NCBI GenBank assembly: GCA_035644935.1
Contig: DASQNO010000048.1
Location: 1-20,274 of the forward strand
Length of the DNA: 20,274 nt
Source of the DNA: CADCVW01 sp035644935
Lineage (GTDB): Bacteria; Pseudomonadota; Alphaproteobacteria; Sphingomonadales; Sphingomonadaceae
Reading direction: 5' to 3'
A program made the position numbers and the translations under genes. The notes under the pieces were generated by a model. The model searched no databases. It saw only the letters and a program-made list of their open reading frames with translations, and was not told the origin of the DNA. Positions 1 to 6,862 of this stretch are shown here, piece after piece (the first letter of the stretch is position 1; every line of letters begins with the position of its first letter).

Positions 1-71
1 CGGTTGTTCTGCACCACCGCGACCCGGGTTTCTTCCGGGTGGCGCGCGTCGATGAGCATGCGCGTTGTCAT
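1..71 (-). CDS. rne: Ribonuclease E, N-terminal fragment (runs off the window)
   Basis: Only the first 23 codons are in the window. The minus-strand reading begins MTTRMLIDARHPEETR, which I recognise as the characteristic start of alphaproteobacterial RNase E/G, the endoribonuclease that starts mRNA decay and processes rRNA. A Shine-Dalgarno-like GGAGAGA lies at 77-83, about five bases before the ATG at 69-71, and fixes the start. The gene is divergent from the amidase at 458, a neighbourhood I associate with sphingomonads. The catalytic domain and the degradosome scaffold are outside the window, so RNase E and the shorter RNase G cannot be told apart from these residues alone; the neighbourhood favours RNase E. 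Confidence 0.85.
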   Translation of the reverse strand, partial: MTTRMLIDARHPEETRVAVVQNN

Positions 72-244
72 TATAGTCTCTCCAGGGGCGCGCCGCCGGG
101 CCGTGGGGCCGGGGCATCGCGCCGTTGTTCGCCGGGCCGGAGCGCGAACGTGTCGCGACGGCGCCTGGCTGGTTGATGGGTCGGGTGCGTACTTGTGTCT
201 GCTCCACGACGCAGGCGGGGACTTGCGCCCGGGCCGGCCCGACG

Positions 245-277
245 CCAGCCGCCGGCGAAACGCCGGCAAGAGGCTGG
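245..277 (-). promoter_or_regulatory. Stem-loop in the likely rne leader
   Basis: On the strand read by rne, CCAGCC, a 4-nt bulge, GCCGGCG, a TTT loop, CGCCGGC and GGCTGG form a stem of 7 plus 6 perfect pairs. No T-run follows on either strand, so it is not an intrinsic terminator. It lies about 170 nt before the rne start codon. If rne is transcribed from upstream of it, it would be a structured leader element, possibly comparable in role to the autoregulatory hairpins of the E. coli rne leader. That role is inference; only the structure is seen. Confidence 0.4.
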
Positions 278-383
278 AAATCGGGGAAATGCGTCATGCA
301 GCGTCAACCTAGATCGTCCGCGCCGATAGGATGTTCGGCGGCGAAACGGACCGGCGGACGCGTGGAGCGGGCCGGTTGGCGAA

Positions 384-395
384 GGTGCTAGCACC
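384..395. promoter_or_regulatory. Perfect 12-bp palindrome GGTGCTAGCACC upstream of the amidase promoter
   Basis: GGTGCTAGCACC is a perfect palindrome ending about 20 bp upstream of the candidate -35 box of the amidase gene, a normal position for an activator or repressor site. I do not recognise the cognate regulator. A 12-bp palindrome can also occur by chance in GC-rich DNA. Confidence 0.25.
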
Positions 396-415
396 GGATC
401 GACCGCGCGGCAATA

Positions 416-445
416 TTGCGCCGGGCATCCGCTTGCGCCTAGAAT
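416..445 (+). promoter_or_regulatory. Candidate sigma-70 promoter of the amidase gene
   Basis: A TTGCGC hexamer (416-421), an 18-bp spacer and TAGAAT (440-445) form a reasonable housekeeping promoter. Transcription would begin around 451-453, only a few bases before the GTG at 458, so the mRNA would be nearly leaderless. A GANTC site (GAATC, 442-446), the target of the alphaproteobacterial CcrM methylase, overlaps the -10 box. Confidence 0.4.
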
Positions 446-457
446 CCCTGCGAACGC

Positions 458-1300
458 GTGGGAACGAAGACCTTGGTTCGAGTAGGATTTGCAGCGTCGG
501 TCGCGGCGCTGATCATCGCAGGGACGCTGCCGGGCGGGGATGCCTCCGCGCAGCGGAATGGCGATCCCGCAATCGCGGAAGCCCGCGGCGGTGGCCGGCC
601 GCTAGTGGTCATCGACGCGGGACATGGCGGCAAGGATCCGGGCGCGGTATCGCCGTTCACCGGCGTCCTGGAAAAGGACATCAATCTGGCGGTCGCCCGC
701 GCCATTCGCGACGCGCTGATCCGATCGGGGCGCGTGCGCGTCGCCATGACGCGCGACGACGACCGCTTCATCCCCCTGCCCGGCCGCGTCGCGGTGGCGC
801 GCCGGCTGGGCGCCGGCCTGTTCGTCGCCGTGCATTCCGACAGCGCGCCCAACCCGGAGGCGCGCGGCGCGACGATCTACACGCTGTCCGAGGTCGCATC
901 GGACGCCGAGGCGGCGCGCCTGGCCGCTGCCGAGAACCGCCGCGACGGCGTCGCCGGAGTCGATCTGGGCGCCAGCGACCCGTCGGTGCGCGCCATCCTG
1001 GCCGACCTGACGCAGCGGGAAACGATGGCGGTGTCCGCCGATTTTGCCCGGCTACTGCAACGGGAAGCCGCCGCCCGCGGCGTGCCGTTCCGGCAGAAGT
1101 ACCACCGCTTCGCTAATTTCGTCGTGCTCAAGGCCGCCGACACCGCCGCGGTGCTGCTCGAGTCGGGTTACCTGACCAACCCCGACGACACGCAATTTCT
1201 GTCCTCACCCGATGGCCGGGAACGCCTCGCCGCCGGCATGGCGCGCGCCATCGAAACGCACTTCGCCAGGCGCGTCGCGGCGGCGCGCCAAGGAGCCTGA
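458..1300 (+). CDS. N-acetylmuramoyl-L-alanine amidase (Amidase_3), periplasmic
   Basis: A 280-aa zinc amidase that cuts the bond between MurNAc and the stem peptide, as needed for daughter-cell separation and wall turnover. Residues 1-31 are a signal peptide with a likely cleavage after ASA. The Amidase_3 domain begins at VVIDAGHGGKDPGA. His56, Glu72 and His126 (in AVHSD) match the zinc ligands, and Glu235 in LLESGYLTN matches the catalytic glutamate. It lacks the N-terminal AMIN targeting domain of E. coli AmiC, which explains the short length. The start is GTG at 458, because an in-frame TAG lies at 440-442 and no other good start is seen. No Shine-Dalgarno is visible. PBP1A follows 72 bp downstream, so wall cleavage and wall synthesis are probably co-expressed. 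Confidence 0.92.
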   Translation: MGTKTLVRVGFAASVAALIIAGTLPGGDASAQRNGDPAIAEARGGGRPLVVIDAGHGGKDPGAVSPFTGVLEKDINLAVARAIRDALIRSGRVRVAMTRDDDRFIPLPGRVAVARRLGAGLFVAVHSDSAPNPEARGATIYTLSEVASDAEAARLAAAENRRDGVAGVDLGASDPSVRAILADLTQRETMAVSADFARLLQREAAARGVPFRQKYHRFANFVVLKAADTAAVLLESGYLTNPDDTQFLSSPDGRERLAAGMARAIETHFARRVAAARQGA

Positions 1301-1372
1301 CGGGCGGGCGCGCAGTTACCGCCGCAAAGCCCGTTCCCTTGGCTCCCCGCAATCTCTACAACCCCAACCTAA

Positions 1373-3925
1373 ATGGCCGAAACCGTCTCCTCCACCCGCT
1401 TCACCCTGCACCGCGAAGGCGGCACGCTTCGCGGCCTGTGGCGGCGGCGCTGGGTGCGCGTGCTGTCGTACCTGGCGCTGCTCGGCATCGTTGGGCTGAT
1501 CGGCCTGTGGGCGCTGTTCGCGCGCAACCTGCCGTCCGCCGAAACACTTTTGAACTACGAACCGCCGCTGCCCACCAGCGTCCGCGGCATCGACGGCAAC
1601 CCGGTGCAGACCTTCGCCCGCGAACGGCGCGTGCAGCTCGACTACGACGAATACCCGCCGCTGCTGATCAAGGCGTTCCTGTCCGCCGAGGACAAGACCT
1701 TCTTTCAGCACGGCGGCATCGACTATCTGGGCATTCTGGCGGCGATCTACGCCAACGCGCGCAGCGACGGGCGCCCGGTGGGCGCATCCACGATCACGCA
1801 GCAGGTGGCCAAGAACCTGCTGCTGACCAACGAGGTCAGCTACACGCGCAAGATCCGTGAGGCATTCCTCGCCCGCCGCATCGAATCGGTCCTGTCCAAG
1901 GAACAGATCCTCGAACTCTATCTGAACCAGATCTTCCTCGGCCGGAACGCCTACGGCGTGCAGTCCGCGGCGCGGGCCTATTTCGACAAGGACGTCGATG
2001 GGCTGTCGCTGCACGAGATGGCGTATCTCGCGGTCCTGCCCAAGGCGCCGTCCAACTACAGCCCCGAACGCCAGGCCGACCGCGCCATTGCGCGGCGCAA
2101 CTACGTGCTCGATCAGATGGAGAAGAACGGCTTCATCACCGCCGGCTTCCGGCAGCGCGCGTCGGCGGAACCGATCGGCGCGGTGCCCGCCGGCCGCGTC
2201 GCCGGCTTCACCAATGTCGGCGGCTATTTCATGGAAGAGGTCCGCCGCACGCTGGTCGGAAAATATGGCGAGGACGACAAATCCGGCAATCAACCGCACA
2301 GCGTCTACGCCGGCGGCTTGTGGGTGCGCACATCCTATGACCCGCCGCTGCAAAAGGCCGCGGGCGAGGCGCTGCGCGACGGCCTGATGCGTTTCGAAGG
2401 CGGCGGCCGCTGGCGCGATCCGGGCCTCAAGATCGACGTCGACGGCGACTGGGCCAACCAGTTGGCGATCGCCAAGTTCGGCCCCGGCTACGACGACTGG
2501 CGCAGCGCGGTGGTGTTGTCCAAGATCGGCAACTTCGCCAAGATCGGCTTCACCGACGGCACCACCGGCACCCTGCCGAGCTACGCCGCCTCCATGCCCA
2601 AGCGCGGCGTCGGCGGGTCGGCTTATTCCTTCCTGCGTCCCGGCATGATCATCGCGGTCAAGACGGACGGCGACACCTATGCGCTCCGTTCGGTTCCGGA
2701 AATCTCGGGCGGGTTCGTCGCCCAGCAGGTCCGCACCGGCCGCGTGCTGGCGATGCAGGGCGGCTGGGACATCCGCGGCAAGGACTTCAACCGCGCGACG
2801 CAGGCGTACCGGCAACCGGGTTCGACGTTCAAACCGTTCGTGTACGCGACGGCGCTCGACAACGGCATGACGCCTGCGTCGATCATTCCGGACGCGCCGT
2901 TCAGCGTGTACCAGGGCGCGGGCCTCGGCTGGAAGACGTTCCGCAATTTCGGCGGCGCGGGCGGCGCCGGGCCGCAGACGATGCGCTGGGGCCTGGAACA
3001 GTCCCGCAACCTGATGACGGTACGCACCGCCAGCCAGATCGGCATGCCCAAGATCGTGAAGGACGCCGAACGGCTGGGCATCAGCCCGCCGGGCAAGCCC
3101 TATGCGCCGTTCTTGGGCGTGAGCCTGGGCGCCGGCGACACCACGGTCATGCAGCTGACCAACGCCTACGCGATCCTCGCCAATAACGGCCGGGCGCTGA
3201 CGCCGACGCTGATCGACTATGTCCAGGATCGCCGCGGCAAGGTGATCTTCCGAACCGACACGCGAGAATGCGTGCCTTGCACGGCGCGCTACAAGGACTG
3301 GGACGGCCGCGCGATGCCCCGCCCGCCCGTTCGCACCAAGCAGCTGATGGACCCGATGACGGCCTACCAGATGGTGCACATCCTGGAAGGCGTGGTGGAA
3401 CGCGGCACCGCGACGACGCTGCGCGACCTCAAGCGCCCGCTGTTCGGCAAGACGGGGACGACCTCCGGGCCCAAGGACGTGTGGTTCGTCGGCGGCTCGC
3501 CCGACATCGTCGCAGGCCTGTACGTCGGCTACGACCAGCCGCGCGACATGGGTCACGGCGCGCAGGGCGGCCGCATCGCCGCGCCGATTTTCAAGCAGTT
3601 CGCGCAGGTCGCCTACAAGGACATGCCCGCCGTGCCGTTCGTCGCGCCCGCGGGCATCCGCATGGTGCGGATCGACCGCCGCTCAGGCCGCCGCGTCTAT
3701 GGCGGCTGGCCCACCAACGAAGATCCTATGGCGGGCGTCATCTGGGAAGCGTTCAAACCGGAAAGCGAGCCCAAGCGCACGATCCGCCGAGACCAGATCG
3801 CCAGGCCCGCCGTGGTCCGCGTGATCCGGCGCACGGCCGCCGCAAAACCGGCGCCGCGGCCGGCCCGGCAGGAACGCCCCGAACCGGCGGACGATTTTCT
3901 GGAAAAGGCCGGCGGCATCTACTAA
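1373..3925 (+). CDS. mrcA: Penicillin-binding protein 1A (bifunctional transglycosylase/transpeptidase)
   Basis: An 850-aa class A PBP that polymerises lipid II and crosslinks peptidoglycan at the inner membrane. A basic N-terminus (RRRW) is followed by one membrane segment at about 29-50. The GT51 transglycosylase domain shows the catalytic Glu106 in EDKTFFQHGGID, then GASTITQQVAKN (137-148) and ELYLNQIFLG (181-190). The transpeptidase domain has STFK with nucleophile Ser484, SRN at 544-546 and KTGTT at 693-697, so all motifs are intact. An Arg/Pro-rich tail of about 50 residues ends the protein, common in alphaproteobacterial PBP1A. Length is normal for the family. No clear ribosome binding site precedes the ATG, which suggests coupling to the amidase upstream. 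A palindromic element follows 21 bp after the stop. Confidence 0.96.
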   Translation: MAETVSSTRFTLHREGGTLRGLWRRRWVRVLSYLALLGIVGLIGLWALFARNLPSAETLLNYEPPLPTSVRGIDGNPVQTFARERRVQLDYDEYPPLLIKAFLSAEDKTFFQHGGIDYLGILAAIYANARSDGRPVGASTITQQVAKNLLLTNEVSYTRKIREAFLARRIESVLSKEQILELYLNQIFLGRNAYGVQSAARAYFDKDVDGLSLHEMAYLAVLPKAPSNYSPERQADRAIARRNYVLDQMEKNGFITAGFRQRASAEPIGAVPAGRVAGFTNVGGYFMEEVRRTLVGKYGEDDKSGNQPHSVYAGGLWVRTSYDPPLQKAAGEALRDGLMRFEGGGRWRDPGLKIDVDGDWANQLAIAKFGPGYDDWRSAVVLSKIGNFAKIGFTDGTTGTLPSYAASMPKRGVGGSAYSFLRPGMIIAVKTDGDTYALRSVPEISGGFVAQQVRTGRVLAMQGGWDIRGKDFNRATQAYRQPGSTFKPFVYATALDNGMTPASIIPDAPFSVYQGAGLGWKTFRNFGGAGGAGPQTMRWGLEQSRNLMTVRTASQIGMPKIVKDAERLGISPPGKPYAPFLGVSLGAGDTTVMQLTNAYAILANNGRALTPTLIDYVQDRRGKVIFRTDTRECVPCTARYKDWDGRAMPRPPVRTKQLMDPMTAYQMVHILEGVVERGTATTLRDLKRPLFGKTGTTSGPKDVWFVGGSPDIVAGLYVGYDQPRDMGHGAQGGRIAAPIFKQFAQVAYKDMPAVPFVAPAGIRMVRIDRRSGRRVYGGWPTNEDPMAGVIWEAFKPESEPKRTIRRDQIARPAVVRVIRRTAAAKPAPRPARQERPEPADDFLEKAGGIY

Positions 3926-3946
3926 GCGGGCTGCAACGCAGATTTC

Positions 3947-4012
3947 GTATTCCGGCGAAGGCCGGAATCCAGCGCACAAGAGGGGCCTGGACCCCGGCCG
4001 TCGCCGGGGTAC
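3947..4012. repeat. REP-like palindromic element, family A, copy 1
   Basis: A 66-bp element of two 26-bp arms around a 14-bp spacer. Each arm is itself a small hairpin: TTCCGGC-gaag-GCCGGAA on the left and CCCCGGC-cgtc-GCCGGGG on the right. The two arms differ at five positions, mostly as compensated pairs within each hairpin, so the stems are kept while the sequence drifts. The outer GTA, the CCGGCG core and the inner CCAG match the elements at 8992 and 12981. It sits between mrcA and prfB and ends 22 bp before the prfB start. Confidence 0.8.
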
Positions 4013-4034
4013 AGTCAATTTCCCGGAGAAGCCC

Positions 4035-5162
4035 ATGCGCGCAGAAGCGCAAGCCAGCATCGACCAGGTCAACGCCGCGCTCAACCTTCTGCGCCGCTTT
4101 CTCGACTGGGACCACGCGCTCAATCGACTGAGCGAGCTCAACGCGCTCGTCGAGGACCCGAGCCTGTGGAACGACCCCAAGCGCGCGCAGGACGTCATGC
4201 GCGAACGCCGCCGGCTGGAGGAGGCGATCGCCGCCACGCGCGCGATCGAGACCGAGCTTTCCGATACGACCGAACTTATGGAAATGGCGGAAGCGGAAGG
4301 CGACGCGGGGATGGCCGACGACGCGGTCAAAGCGCTGGCGGACCTCGCCGCCCGCGCCGAACGCGACAAGGTGACCGCGCTGCTCGCCGGCGAGGCGGAT
4401 GCCAACAACACTTATGTCGAGGTGAACTCGGGCGCTGGCGGCACCGAGTCGCAGGACTGGGCGGAAATGCTGTCGCGCATGTACACGCGCTGGGCCGAAC
4501 GCCGCGGCATGAAGGTCGAGCTGATCGATTACCACGCCGGCGAGCAGGCGGGGATCAAGTCGGCGACCTACCTGCTCAAGGGCGAGAACGCGTACGGCTA
4601 CGCCAAGACGGAGAGCGGCGTCCACCGCCTGGTCCGCATCTCGCCTTACGACAGCTCGGCGCGCCGCCACACCAGCTTCGCCTCCGTCTGGGTATACCCT
4701 GAGATCGACGACGCCATCGAGATCGAGATCGACGACAGCCAGCTGCGCATCGACACCTATCGGGCCAGCGGCGCGGGCGGGCAGCACATCAATACCACGG
4801 ACAGCGCGGTGCGCATCACGCATCTGCCCACCAACATCGTCGTGTCGTGCCAGAACCAGCGATCGCAGCACAAGAACAAGGCGGAGGCGATGAAGCAGCT
4901 GCGCGCCCGACTTTACGAAGCCGAGCTGCAGAAGCGCGAGGCGGAGGCGAACGCCACCAACGCCGCCAAAACCGACATCGGCTGGGGCCACCAGATCCGG
5001 TCCTACGTCCTGCAGCCGTACCAGCTGGTCAAGGATCTCCGAACCGGCGTTACCTCCACTGCGCCCGGCGAAGTGCTCGACGGGGACCTCGACCGCTTCA
5101 TGGCCGCCGCGCTATCGCAGCGCGTGACGGGCGAGAAGGTGGAGGTCGAGGATGTGGACTGA
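4035..5162 (+). CDS. prfB: Peptide chain release factor 2
   Basis: A 375-aa class I release factor that reads UGA and UAA stop codons and triggers peptide release. The GGQ motif (248-250, in GAGGQHINTT) is the catalytic signature. The stop-codon recognition tripeptide is SPY (203-205) where E. coli RF2 has SPF. The RSQHKNKAEAMKQLRARLYE segment is RF2-typical. GGAGA about six bases upstream supports the ATG. The region matching the E. coli programmed frameshift (RGYLDYD there, RRFLDWD here) is in one frame: codons 22-24 read TTT CTC GAC, with no in-frame TGA and no shift needed. The C-terminus carries about ten extra acidic residues. The gene overlaps the next by 11 bp. Confidence 0.97.
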   Translation: MRAEAQASIDQVNAALNLLRRFLDWDHALNRLSELNALVEDPSLWNDPKRAQDVMRERRRLEEAIAATRAIETELSDTTELMEMAEAEGDAGMADDAVKALADLAARAERDKVTALLAGEADANNTYVEVNSGAGGTESQDWAEMLSRMYTRWAERRGMKVELIDYHAGEQAGIKSATYLLKGENAYGYAKTESGVHRLVRISPYDSSARRHTSFASVWVYPEIDDAIEIEIDDSQLRIDTYRASGAGGQHINTTDSAVRITHLPTNIVVSCQNQRSQHKNKAEAMKQLRARLYEAELQKREAEANATNAAKTDIGWGHQIRSYVLQPYQLVKDLRTGVTSTAPGEVLDGDLDRFMAAALSQRVTGEKVEVEDVD

Positions 5163-5952
5163 GCTTCGTGGAGAGAGAGCTCGTTCGTCCCGAGTGAAAA
5201 CGAGGGGCGCATCCCCTCGGCCCGGCGCCCCTCGTTTCCACTCGGGACGAACGGCTGTCGTGGGTTTACTCATGCTCACCGCATGCGAACGCGCGCCGTC
5301 CGCCCCGACCGCGCCTAGCCCGTCCGCCTTTCCCCCGCCCTATCGCCCGGTCGCCAAGATCGTCTCCTCCAGCTTCTCCAACGAGGACGCGCGCGACGCG
5401 CTGGGCGAGGCGGAGATGGTGATGGGCCTGGCCGGCATTGCGCCGGGCATGTCGGTCGCCGACATCGGCGCCGGCGACGGCTACTACACGATCCGCCTCT
5501 CCCCGCTGGTCGGCCCCAAGGGCCGCGTGCTGGCGCAGGACATCATTCCCGAAACACGCGACAAGCTCGCCCGCCGCGTCGATCGCGAACGGCTCAGCAA
5601 CGTGTCGGTACGGCTGGGCCTGCCCAACGACCCCAAGCTGCCGCCGAACTCATTCGACCGCGTGCTGCTGATCCACATGTACCACGAAATCGCGCAGCCC
5701 GCCGAATTCCTCTGGCACCTGCGCGGCAGCCTGAAGCCCAACGGCAGCGTCGTCGTGGTGGACGCCGAGCGCCCGACCGCCAACCACGGCACCCCTCGCG
5801 CGCTGCTGATCTGCGAGTTCCGCGCGCTGGGCTATACGCTCACCAAGTTCGAACAGCTCAAGGACGGCGAAAGCTATTTCGCCCAGTTCGCCCCCACGCT
5901 TCCTCGCCCGCGCCCGCGGGACATCCCCCGCTGCGCCGCCAAGGCGGGCTGA
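5152..5952 (+). CDS. Putative lipoprotein with a class I SAM-dependent methyltransferase fold
   Basis: A 266-aa protein with a SAM-binding motif I (VADIGAGDG, 102-110), a following acidic residue (AQDI) and a DRVLLIHMYHEI segment, as in class I methyltransferases. LMLTAC at 40-45 is a lipobox, so it may be anchored to the envelope, which is unusual for a SAM enzyme because SAM is cytoplasmic; a binding-only or degenerate role is possible. The substrate is unknown. The ATG at 5152 is chosen because GGAGG lies seven bases upstream inside the prfB end, giving an 11-bp overlap and coupled translation. That start makes residues about 11-34 come from the palindromic repeat at 5182-5253. A GTG at 5260 would avoid the repeat but has no ribosome binding site and leaves a signal peptide too short and without positive charge. 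Confidence 0.8.
   Translation: MWTELRGERARSSRVKTRGASPRPGAPRFHSGRTAVVGLLMLTACERAPSAPTAPSPSAFPPPYRPVAKIVSSSFSNEDARDALGEAEMVMGLAGIAPGMSVADIGAGDGYYTIRLSPLVGPKGRVLAQDIIPETRDKLARRVDRERLSNVSVRLGLPNDPKLPPNSFDRVLLIHMYHEIAQPAEFLWHLRGSLKPNGSVVVVDAERPTANHGTPRALLICEFRALGYTLTKFEQLKDGESYFAQFAPTLPRPRPRDIPRCAAKAG
5182..5253. repeat. Large palindromic element, family D, inside the methyltransferase N-terminal codons
   Basis: Two 29-bp arms (5182-5210 and 5225-5253) flank a 14-bp spacer and are inverted copies with one mismatch. Arms begin CGTTCGTCCCGAGTG and run through CGAGGGGCGC. It starts 20 bp after the prfB stop. No T-run follows, so it is not a classical terminator, although the hairpin could stabilise the prfB mRNA end. 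Its sequence differs from the other palindromes here, but the layout (long arms, roughly 14-bp spacer) is the same. Confidence 0.85.
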
Positions 5953-5956
5953 CCGA

Positions 5957-6751
5957 TTGCGCCAGTATCTGGACCTGATGCGGCGCATCCTGGCCGAAGG
6001 AGTGCGGCAGGACGACCGCACCGGCACGGGCACGCTGTCCGTCTTCGGCCACCAGATGCGGTTCGATCTGGCCCAGGGCTTCCCGCTGGTCACGACCAAG
6101 AAGCTGCATCTGCGCTCGATCATCATCGAATTGCTGTGGTTCCTGCGAGGGGACACCAACATCGCGTGGCTGACCGAGAACCGCGTCCGGATCTGGGACG
6201 AATGGGCGGACGCAGAAGGCGATCTCGGCCCCATCTACGGCAAGCAGTGGCGCGACTGGGAAACTCCTGACGGCCGCCATGTCGACCAGATCGCCGACCT
6301 TCTTGACCAAATCCGGAACCAGCCCGCGTCCAGGCGGCAGATCGTGTCCGCCTGGAATCCGGGCCAACTGCCGCAAATGGCGCTCGCCCCCTGCCATTGC
6401 CTGTTCCAAACGCAGGTCGCGGACGGGCGGCTGAACCTGCAGCTCTACCAGCGCAGCGCCGACGTTTTTCTCGGCGTGCCGTTCAACATCGCCAGCTACG
6501 CGCTGCTGACGCATATGCTGGCCCAGCAATGCGACTTGCTGCCCGGCACGTTCGTATGGACCGGCGGCGACTGCCACCTCTACGTGAACCACCTCGATCA
6601 GGCGCGCGAACAGCTCGCCCGCGACCCGCGCCCGCTGCCGACGCTGGAAATCGCGCGCCGCCCCGACGCGATCGACGCCTACGCATACGAAGATTTCCGG
6701 ATCACCGGCTACGACCCCCACCCGCACATTGCGGCGGAAGTGTCGGTGTGA
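5957..6751 (+). CDS. thyA: Thymidylate synthase
   Basis: A 264-aa enzyme, the same length as E. coli ThyA, which converts dUMP to dTMP using methylenetetrahydrofolate and yields dihydrofolate. The catalytic Cys146 is in MALAPCHCLF. RTGTGTLSVFGHQMRF (21-36), LLWFLRGDTNIAWL and NIASYALLTHMLAQQCDL are family hallmarks, and the C-terminus GYDPHPHIAAEVSV is complete. A TTG start is used four bases after the preceding stop, because the N-terminus MRQYLDLM aligns with residue 1 of the family. Dihydrofolate reductase lies downstream, the classic pairing that recycles the dihydrofolate made here. Confidence 0.97.
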   Translation: MRQYLDLMRRILAEGVRQDDRTGTGTLSVFGHQMRFDLAQGFPLVTTKKLHLRSIIIELLWFLRGDTNIAWLTENRVRIWDEWADAEGDLGPIYGKQWRDWETPDGRHVDQIADLLDQIRNQPASRRQIVSAWNPGQLPQMALAPCHCLFQTQVADGRLNLQLYQRSADVFLGVPFNIASYALLTHMLAQQCDLLPGTFVWTGGDCHLYVNHLDQAREQLARDPRPLPTLEIARRPDAIDAYAYEDFRITGYDPHPHIAAEVSV

Positions 6752-6771
6752 CCAGGCCGCATCCCCCTTCC

Positions 6772-6857
6772 CGTCATCCCAGCGCATGCTGGGATCTCGC
6801 TGAGTCCGGACACCGCACCTTTCACCCGCTGAGATCCCGGCCTTCGCCGGGATGACG
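6772..6857. repeat. REP-like palindromic element, family B, in the folA leader
   Basis: An 86-bp element bounded by CGTCATCCC (6772-6780) and its inverse GGGATGACG (6849-6857). Each half carries a hairpin: ATCCCAGC-GCAT-GCTGGGAT on the left and ATCCCGGC-CTTC-GCCGGGAT on the right, with inverted ATCTC/GAGAT next to them and a spacer of about 26 bp. It fills most of the thyA-folA gap and ends five bases before the folA GTG, so it makes up the ribosome-loading region of folA. Confidence 0.8.
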
Positions 6858-6862
6858 CACGC

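Larger units (their letters stand above)
72..457. other. 386-bp divergent region between rne and the amidase gene
   Basis: This non-coding stretch separates two divergent genes. It holds a strong stem-loop (245-277), a 12-bp perfect palindrome (384-395) and a candidate sigma-70 promoter for the amidase (416-445), all listed separately. Short open frames cross it on both strands, but none has a ribosome binding site together with a recognisable product. For rne, a TTGACG hexamer is present on the minus strand (302-307) without a convincing -10 partner, so the rne transcription start is unassigned. A long structured leader would fit RNase E, whose own leader is a decay target in enterobacteria. 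Confidence 0.6.

Noticed and set aside
125..391. Short open frames in the rne-amidase region
   Set aside because: No ribosome binding site, no recognisable product, and composition like random GC-rich DNA.
1316..3556. A 746-codon open frame on the minus strand opposite PBP1A
   Set aside because: It is antisense to a gene with complete GT51 and transpeptidase motifs. Its product is rich in Arg, Ala, His and Val with no domain, as expected of a mirror frame in GC-rich DNA.
5182..5253. The large palindrome after prfB as an intrinsic terminator
   Set aside because: No T-run follows on the plus strand, and the downstream gene overlaps prfB with a good ribosome binding site, so transcription must continue.
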